Shown here: positions 57,529 through 64,000 of the stretch, one piece after another
Numbering within the stretch: the stretch's first letter is position 1
Layout: every line of letters begins with the position of its first letter
Assembly (NCBI GenBank): GCA_951802425.1
Contig: OX637800.1
Location: 3,410,001-3,474,000, forward strand
DNA: 64,000 nucleotides
Source of the DNA: Clavaria fumosa
Lineage: Eukaryota; Basidiomycota; Agaricomycetes; Agaricales; Clavariaceae
Direction: 5' to 3'
The notes under the pieces: generated by a model
The model's input: only the letters and a program-made list of their open reading frames with translations
What the model was told of the DNA's origin: nothing
Database searches by the model: none
Program-made: the position numbers and the translations under genes

Positions 57529-57900
57529 TGTTGGATTTCTATTCTATTACTTAGTTTCCTTACCTATCTTCGTCGTTTTGGCTCATAGTATGCAGTGTAG
57601 ATCATCTGACATACTTTACATGTTTGGTTGCAGTGCAACCAAAGGTCTCTGACTGTATCTATGTATCAGTAGTGTAGGAGATCTGGTTGTAGAGCAACTA
57701 GACCCTTCTTACTGTAGTTATGATTCGCTTTTGTTACACCATAGGCACTGCTAGTAGTTACATGACTGTACTTAACCCATGGGGCAAAATCTGGGTGCAG
57801 CATCGGTTCTAGTGCTCACTCATTGCCCCAAGGTACTTACCTATCACCTATATCATCGGTTCTAGTGCTCACTCATTGCCCCAAGTTATCATAATCAACA
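57529..57900 (+). repeat. Copia B 3' LTR (372 bp)
   Basis: It is the same as the 5' LTR and preceded by GAGGGGGAG. The target duplication GAGGG follows. Confidence 0.95.
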
Positions 57901-58752
57901 GAGGGCTGTCTTTTTCTTGCGACATTCATCCTCGACATGACCTGTGCAACCGCAGAAATCACATTTCTTCTTCTTTCGCTGTTCTCCTTTCTCGTCCTTG
58001 TCCTTTTCTCCGTCTTGGTCTTTCCCTTTTGTATTCCCACCTTGTCGCTTTCCTTTTACCTGAGCTTTCAATGCAGTAGATGAGGTGTTTGCAGCAGCAG
58101 AGCAAACTTGTTCCTCAGTAAGGATTGCATTCTTAACAGCTTGGACTTTCGGTAGCGAGGACTGAGAGAGGAGAATGGTTCTAAGTACGGAGAAGGAGTC
58201 TGGCAACGCAATTATAATGGCAATAGCGATTACACTCTCATCGAGGGAAATTCCGTGCGATTTCAGGATGCGCCAGCGTTCGAGTAGAGCGTTTATTTGC
58301 GATTCGAAGGGGTCTTCGTCTGACAGCCTGGTCTGGAAGAGTGCGGCTATGTGCAGAGTGGCTGTTTGGAGCCCGGTGCCCTGGTAGCGATCTCTGAGGC
58401 TGTCCCAGGCTTCTTTTGAGGATTGGGCAGCGACGACGCCTGAATACGGTTCTGTCTCGAGTGTGAGGAGTATTTGGGCTTGGGCATCCCATTCGCGTGT
58501 TTCCCAGTCAGTGCGCGCTGCGGTATCGGTAAGCGGTGGTTCGGTTTCAGTACCATTGACGATCTTCCAAAGGTTGCGGTTTCGAAGAATTAGTCGCATC
58601 TGAGAGCTCCAAATCTGATAGTTTGAGCCATCATCCTTCAGTCGATCGATGTCAAAGAGGCGATTTGACATTTTTTCACAATTGGTTGATTTGGTGGCTG
58701 CCACAGCAGCAGGAGGTGAAAGGAGGGGATTGGCCGTGTTTGAGCCAGTCAT
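57901..58752 (-). pseudogene. Copia C gag, cut at its 3' end by Copia B
   Basis: Start MTGSNTANPL at 58752. The Gag core includes DDGSNYQIWSSQMRLIL and TLETEPYSGVVAAQSSKEAW (UBN2-like retrotransposon Gag). A Lys-rich stretch precedes the CX2CX4HX4C knuckle CDFCGCTGHVEDEC. The last codons, KKKTAL, join in frame with SALEAK at 52828 once Copia B and one GAGGG are ignored. Confidence 0.94.
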
Positions 58753-58809
58753 AAATCTCGAAAAAAGACTGAGTAGTAGTTGGAAGCTTTTTGAGTAGCC
58801 TGCGTCAAG

Positions 58810-58823
58810 CGGGTCTCATAATC
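58810..58823 (-). promoter_or_regulatory. Copia C primer binding site
   Basis: The minus strand reads GATTATGAGACCCG directly inside the LTR, as in Copia A and B, although the LTRs of C are unrelated to theirs beyond the first bases. This points to the same half-tRNA-Met primer. Confidence 0.7.
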
Positions 58824-59088
58824 TATAGCGAGGTGTCTGTCCGGCAGTGGTTAACTGTAAAGACAGTAAGCTAAATCTCAGTCTCAAAAGAGAGAACTAA
58901 ATTCATTTGCCTGTAAAGACAGTAAGCTAAATCTAAGGACAGGCTATTAGTTAGGACTGATATAGTGAATGTAATGGGAGTCATACCTCAGTCTCGAAAG
59001 AGAGAACTGAGGTTAAGTGGTGCGAGCGTCAGGTAATATGTATGTTACGTAATGTTGCCCGATATGGGCGAACCTCCCATATCCAACA
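58824..59088 (-). repeat. Copia C 5' LTR (265 bp)
   Basis: Same as 49092-49356 except for one base at a CpG. GAGGA follows at 59089-59093. Confidence 0.95.
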
Positions 59089-60240
59089 GAGGATTCAAAA
59101 CGCACCTTCTGCCCCCTTGAGCTTCGTCCTATGGTAATCCAGCTGCTTGAGCACCACTTCTGCGCACACCCACTCATCCCCGGCTATTCCGCACCAAGTG
59201 CTGAAGGTGTTCAGTACTGGGCAGCGAAGCAAATGTATGAATTCTGTGTTAAACACAACCTTTGTGAAGCTTGGGCTTACCTATGGGAGAACTGGTATCG
59301 GAGTGGCCGTTGGGAATTGTGGGCGAGGGCCGCAAGCCATGAGATACCAGTCCTGAAAATGACAATGATTCTTGAGAGCCAGTAAGTCCTTAAGTCTGGC
59401 ATTTTGTACAGGCTCAGATGGAACTCACCTGTGGGCAGCTTATCAAGCGCGATTTTCTGCACCACTTCCAACGACCACGGCTGGATCTCCTAACATGGGT
59501 CTTGGTTGTCAAACTTGCTCCAACATATTACCGAAAGCTGGATAGGTTACTTACTGATTTTGGCCGCTATCGAGAGCTGCCATCCTGGCGCAAGGCATTC
59601 AAACACGAGTGGAAAAAATTAATGAAGACACCAATTACCTTCCCACTAAATCCAAGATACCGGCCCAACCCCCGGCTCTGGGTATGCACCTGCCCACACT
59701 TCGTGATCAGCCGCTTCCTGCTCTGCAAGCACCTTGTGCAGTCAGTCCACCCAGTCGACGCATTATTTTTCCTTCAAGCTCACCGAAATCGAACGGCGCC
59801 GTTCTGGTCACATCCCTCACTCATTCCATTCGGGGGGGGCCGCACAAGCTTCCGAGAATGCTCCAGGTGAATCCAACCTGCAAGTAAAAGAGGGAGAAGA
59901 TTCAGATCAGGAACAAGGATCTGATGATGAGCTGGTTGACACTTCACAAACTGACCTCAGAGGAACCGAATGGTTAACAGTCAAGGAGCGATTTCACGAA
60001 GCAATCAACACCTTGCGAGAATTTTGTGATGGACTTGAATACCAGATCCAATTTAATGACCAGCGCATGTTGGAAGTGGTGGAACGCGAATCGGCGGGTT
60101 GTCTCAGGCTTGCGCGGAGTTGTTTGAGTCGTGAGCAGCGCTCCAACACACGCGAGACTTCACCAACAACATGGGAAAAAGGAACAATCTCGGCGATGTT
60201 CTATAGGCCACGGCCTCGCTCTGCAGACATGGATTCATGA
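59089..60240 (+). pseudogene. MULE transposase C-terminal part with SWIM zinc finger
   Basis: The plus strand reads FCPLELRP, HPLIPGYS, WENWYRSGRWELWARAAS, then after a short intron (donor at 59384, GTAAGT) IKRDFLHHF and LLTDFGRYRELPSW. A SWIM-type finger follows (WVCTCPHF ... LCKHLV), the DNA-binding part of Mutator-like transposases. The tail LREFCDGLEYQIQFNDQRML and TWEKGTISAMFY ends at 60238-60240. A run of eight Gs near 59832-59840 causes a frame change. The catalytic DDE domain would lie left of Copia C and was not found. Confidence 0.7.
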
Positions 60241-60449
60241 AAATTTCAATTATATCTTATCTCAATCCTTATTTTCTCCGCAACTCTGCCGAATGTTGAG
60301 ACAAATCAATAATTTACTTCCATGCTGTGTTGCAAGTTGAACGGTTGTGTTGCACCGTGTTTGGCATCCACGTGACATGTGGAGTTGGGGGAGAGCAAGG
60401 TGACTTCACCACCGATGGGTCAAAGGGCGTGGTCCATCTGCAGCTCGTG
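60241..60449. other. No recognisable feature
   Basis: Short unassigned stretch between the MULE end and the ABC-like scrap. Confidence 0.4.
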
Positions 60450-60545
60450 CGGTCGGCGCAGATCCTGGTGCTGGACGAGTGCACGTCCGCACTGGACCTG
60501 GTGCTGGAGAGCATGCGCGCAGCCAAGGGGCGCACATTGAGTGGA
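60450..60545 (+). pseudogene. ABC-transporter ATPase scrap (Walker B and D loop)
   Basis: AQILVLDECTSALD matches the Walker B plus D-loop block of ABC transporter nucleotide-binding domains (usually ILVLDEATSALD). Nothing else of the domain is present: no Walker A, no signature ahead of it in frame. GC content is higher than around it. It could be a captured gene fragment. Confidence 0.45.
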
Positions 60546-60675
60546 TGCAAATTGATGGCGTCTACGTATAGTAGTACCTCTTTGAATCTTCGTAAGTACA
60601 GTGTCAAGCGTCTGTACAATACGTACAACCGCGTCTTTGTCATAGCTACATGTTGCGGTATAGAAATGCTGATTC

Positions 60676-60700
60676 AAAAAAAAAAAAAAAAAAAAAAAAA
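60676..60700 (+). repeat. Run of 25 A residues
   Basis: The run separates the ABC-like scrap and its downstream sequence from the F-box gene. It might be the tail of a retrocopied sequence or of a short retroelement. Confidence 0.9.
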
Positions 60701-62642
60701 GGCCCCCCACGTGATTTTTTGCGTCTCTGCCTGACCGACAAAAACCCTTGTCACATTCTCTCTGGTCTTACAAAGGTATACAAGGCCATATTCGATGCCG
60801 CCGTCGCACGTCCTCGTCTCACCGCTCTCTTCCTCAACCTCGGTGTCAACTACAGAATCCTCGCCAAGAGCCGTCGCGACGACATAGACAATCCCCATGT
60901 TGAGATACTGCTGTGGAATGCTTTCATCCTGCTCCTCAAAAACGATGGCAAAATTTGGGCCTAGCTTGACACCATCCGCATCCATGATTTTGTTGACAGG
61001 TTCATACGTAACCGCTTGATTGAGGATGGCGATGAGGATGGGAACTGGCCGCAGGACAACACCAACCCAACCGCCGGCGTGAGATCATCGAATTGATCCT
61101 CCCATATGTGCTCGTCTCCGCCTGCCTACGTTCTTCCACCCATCGTCTTCAATCCACCCTCATCACCCCGAACAGTAACACTCCGCACACATACCCAACA
61201 ACCGCTTCCACATCCCGTTGTCTGAGCAATACGACCACGACCTCTATCGAGACCGTCCACGGTGCCTACCCGTTGTACCATGACACCGACATAGTCACCC
61301 CTCGCGCACCACTTCGGGTGCACTATCGACACCCATGGCCTGTCATGCCCCATCTCCCCATGAAACCGCCTCGAAGCCACGCAGGGCCAGGTCATCACGC
61401 AGGAGGACATTATCGAATTCAATGCGCACAGCGGTGCCAGGCTGCACACGCATGGTAGGTGGACCGACCGTCCCGCGGCACAGCTGCTGAGCGAACAGTG
61501 GGACCATGATTGGGAGAGACTCGTCTCGTGCTGGGACCCGTGGATCAAATCGATGGTCAAGATCCCGCTCTGCCCCATCGGCACGCTGGATGGTCTGTGG
61601 GCCGGTCGCCTGGAGGTACGCCCGCCGCCGTGCTTTCGTTCGCCCCCTGACATGCCACCCGACAGATCCCAAACAGGATGGATTACATGAGCCTCTTCTC
61701 CACTGCAGAGATACCCGCAACCTTCGCCCGCAGCATGTTCCTCACAACCCAGCCTGTGTGCATGTGCCTGCGCAAGCACCATTGCATCAGCCTGCGGAAG
61801 CCCGTGCCCACAGGCGGCACCGGTGACCCGCTCGACGATAACCTCTTCAACGCGTACCTCCCGCACGAGCCGATGCACACGAGCGATGTGAGCGGGTTTC
61901 CGATCCTCCCCAATCTGACGGTGTTAACATGCTCTTTCCCCCCCTTCTTTTGTGCCCAGGGCTCGTTTGCGCTGCTCGAACACGGCGGCGCCCTCTACAG
62001 GTACGGCACGCACGTCCCGAGGCAGCGCAACGCGCACGACAGCACGACGTGCGGCGCATGCGCTGCGCGCGAGGCAGAGGACGACGAGTGGCAGTGCACG
62101 GGTGGGGACAAGAGCGGCGGTGCACGGGCGGGGACAACGAGCGGCAGGGCACGGGCGGGGATGACGAGCGGCGGTGCACGGGCGGAGACGACAAGGATGA
62201 CAAGGACAACCTCCTGATGATGGATGTGGAAGACGAGACGCACTTTGCGGCGGTCGGGCTCGGGCTCGCCACGCCCAAGGACGACAACTTGGAGGGGTTC
62301 GAGGAGCCGTATCGGACGGTGTGCAATAGTGTGCATGATTGTCGTCTCTGGCGTAGTACCTGATCTCTAGACTCAATCTTCATTTCTGTTTGTTCATGCG
62401 TGTGCGCAGATGGACCACAGGCACGCCCTTGGCTGGGGCTCGTATCGCTTCTTCGGCCGCGTGCGCCAGTGGGACGGGGTGATCACGATCCTGCGCGTGC
62501 CAACGACCGGCATGCATAGGTCATCCTCACCGGGTTCCTCCTTGGCAGGCACACCATCATTGACAACTGGCACTTTGTCAACTGCACCGTCGGCCTGCCC
62601 GGGTGGGAAAGCACATTTACCATGTCGAGGAGGGTCGAGTGA
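60701..62642 (+). pseudogene. F-box family protein relic (mushroom type), N-terminus missing
   Basis: Blocks of a family common in Agaricomycetes appear in order: KVYKAIFDAAVARPRLTALF, LLWNAFILLLKNDGKIWA, NWPQDN, REIIELILPYVLVSA, VHGAYPLY, LLSEQWDHDWERLV, CWDPWIKSMVKIP, LCPIGTLDGLWAGRL, HHCISLRKPVPTGG, GGALYRYGTHVP and GRVRQWDGVI, ending WESTFTMSRRVE at 62640-62642. Introns with GT...AG ends lie at about 61618-61669 and 61888-61960, and one more before 62410. Such proteins recruit substrates to SCF ubiquitin ligase through an F-box that is not visible here. TAG (60961-60963), TGA (61361-61363), a deletion near 61080 and a one-base slip near 62519 break the frame. Confidence 0.65.
62090..62190 (+). 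repeat. 27-28-base tandem repeat in the F-box gene
   Basis: Four units of the type GTGCACGGGCGGGGACAACG lie between the YGTHVP and VEDETHF blocks. Because the period is not always a multiple of three, the frame changes within it. Confidence 0.8.
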
Positions 62643-63846
62643 GCCATCTCATGGTGGACAATGTGCGGCGTGGGTGCTTGTGGTGGAAGTGGCAGGAAGA
62701 GTGTGGTGACGCTGCCATGCGTGATGCGCATCGACTCAGTGGGCGCATGCATGGTGGATATGGCAGAAAGGAAGGAGGGCAGGCACTAGGGGTATGGAAA
62801 AACTGCTGTAGGTGGAGTGCGTCGCTTTAGCTGGTGCATGCGTGATACATGTGACAGGAAGGGCAGACAACAAGCCTAGGGGTGTAGCAACCCTGTCATA
62901 GAATATGCGCAATGTGCATAGCAAGACAAGTGGGCAACACATGCAGAGTGAGCTGTTGAATCACTGTAGATGGTGTCCAGCACACGTACAAGAGGCAGCA
63001 GAGGAAGCAAGGCAGTAAGCAATAACTGGCTCAGGGTATAATTTCAGAATGGAATGATGATCCACCATACAACCCATCACACATAGTTAAGTTGGATATA
63101 ACTATGTACTGGACACTGTATATTTGCTGTATATAACAGGGTACTGGATTCTGCCAGAGATATCTGTATCCTGAGTATAATACAAGTCTGCTGGAGGATA
63201 TCTGTCTCCTGCATGAGACCTGTCCAGCAGAGATATTCATCTCCTGCACAAGACATGTCCAGCAGAAATATTAGGATTTCCCTCTCCTGCATGTTACATG
63301 GTTTCTGGGGAAGCCACAGAAATTCACTACTGATCAGGATCATGTCCTGTTCACCTCATACCTCTGAGACCAGGCAAATCCTTGGTGGATGCTGTACCTT
63401 GTTTAGCAACTGCCACCCATGATGCTAACAGCATATGTGAATGATAATAGAGTAAACAAGCAGCAATGTACCAACTGGAGTACACATTAGTGACTCACTT
63501 AACACCCAAGATTTAGGATGACATAAATAAAGCCTGTGAACAGATTCATGTGAATATACAATATAGGTGAAGGATGATTTTTGGATCTTGGTAGGTATGT
63601 AGGACCTAGGTTTTGGCATGCTGGGAGTGAGCAGCACAGGTGGCATAAGTAGGATGGAGGGTGGACAGTCTGAGTGGGGTGAATGGGTGGCACAAGCAAG
63701 GTGAGTAAAGCAGGAAGCAAGCCAAGTGGTGTAGCACCAATGAGGTGAGTGGGCAGGCAACACAAGCAGGGTGGATGGTGCAATTGGGGTGAGCAGCATG
63801 GGTGACACCATTGGGACAAGTTTGGTGGACAGTGCATGTGCATATT
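62643..63846. other. No recognisable gene; short diverged repeats
   Basis: At about 63180-63290 units like CTGCTGGAGGATATCTGTCTC and TCCAGCAGAGATATTCATCTC recur, and at 62740-62920 and 63600-63830 GGCACAAGCAAGGTG-like units recur. No coding region is supported. Confidence 0.45.
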
Positions 63847-64000
63847 ATCAGTAAATGATACATCTGCTTGAGTAATGTATGTGTATACTGTGCTCATGCT
63901 TGTCATCCTGGCACTACTCATGCTCATCAGTCATTGCTTAATGACAAGCATGAGCACAGTATACACATACATTACTCAAGCAGATGTATCATTTACTGAT
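63847..64000. repeat. Perfect 60-base inverted repeat with 34-base loop
   Basis: 63847-63906 is the exact reverse complement of 63941-64000. The loop is 63907-63940. The right arm ends at the window edge, so the true palindrome may be longer. Absence of any mismatch implies a recent origin or an assembly fold-over. Confidence 0.95.

Larger units (their letters stand above)
52834..57900 (+). mobile_element. Copia element B, full length, nested in Copia C
   Basis: Two 372-bp LTRs (52834-53205 and 57529-57900) read identical. The duplication GAGGG flanks the element (52829-52833 and 57901-57905). It splits the Copia C gag just after its zinc knuckle. Its coding region is a sister copy of Copia A, and the LTRs differ from those of A by a 53-base tandem duplication and by ending AACA instead of ATTA. 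It is the youngest layer of the nest. Confidence 0.96.
49092..59088 (-). mobile_element. Copia element C, complete but split by Copia B
   Basis: Two 265-bp LTRs (49092-49356 and 58824-59088) differ at one position as far as I can see, a CpG (TCTCGAAA versus TCTCAAAA). The 5-base duplication GAGGA flanks the element (49087-49091 and 59089-59093). The primer site is at 58810-58823. Without Copia B the element is 4.9 kb long with one gag-pol frame of 1,437 codons. It landed inside a MULE transposase gene. Confidence 0.95.

Noticed and set aside
60450..60545. Working ABC transporter gene
   Set aside because: Only Walker B and the D loop are visible; no Walker A, signature motif or membrane segments occur nearby.
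61126..61878. 250-residue minus-strand frame
   Set aside because: It lies opposite conserved F-box family blocks on the plus strand and has no domain of its own.

Overview
The window looks like nuclear DNA from a filamentous fungus, most probably a basidiomycete of the class Agaricomycetes. The reasons are short introns of about 47-60 bases with GT...AG ends, a WOPR (Gti1/Pac2) regulator, a MULE-type transposase with a SWIM zinc finger, an F-box protein family known from mushrooms, RecQ-like helicase relics and a RNase H-bearing LINE. The order or genus cannot be read from this sequence. Almost everything is transposable-element DNA in different states of decay; only the WOPR gene, the small multi-exon gene at 13.6-14.6 kb and possibly the F-box gene look like host genes, and all of them show damage.

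Layout. 0-0.6 kb: end of a Gypsy polyprotein. 1.1-5.2 kb: a rearranged Copia element (A) with inverted LTR ends and a target duplication. 5.5-7.2 kb: Gypsy scraps, a tRNA-like Pol III promoter relic and a minisatellite. 7.9-11.6 kb: decayed RecQ-like helicase (minus). 12.2-13.5 kb: strand-asymmetric repeats between 0.13-kb direct repeats. 13.6-14.6 kb: gene made of tiny exons and look-alike introns. 15.2-22.6 kb: Gypsy-type LTR pieces carrying accessory genes antisense to the adjacent LTR, a 3-kb palindrome and a hAT-type MITE. 23-25 kb: Gypsy pol relic (minus). 27.6-29.2 kb: foldback minisatellite. 30-32.4 kb: unrecognised ORFs and a P-loop relic. 33.2-43.5 kb: Gypsy element split by a nearly full-length LINE (36.2-42.8 kb). 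44.3-45.8 kb: LTR-like stretch and a second, inverted copy of the 102-base minisatellite. 46.2-48.4 kb: WOPR regulator (minus). 49-60.2 kb: three-layer nest, MULE interrupted by Copia C, itself interrupted by Copia B. 60.4-62.6 kb: ABC-transporter scrap, poly(A) run and a broken F-box gene. 63.8-64 kb: perfect 60-base palindrome at the window edge.

Two themes run through the window. First, nearly all nonsense codons inside recognisable frames read TGA where the family or a sister copy has, or should have, CGA. This fits CpG-to-TpG decay of methylated repeats. Second, at least two unrelated accessory genes lie head-on against a polypurine tract and LTR start, on the opposite strand, and both encode coiled-coil proteins with an identically spaced six-cysteine cluster. 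That arrangement is my best candidate for an undescribed element-borne system. The three Copia elements share a primer site that matches the anticodon arm of elongator tRNA-Met.
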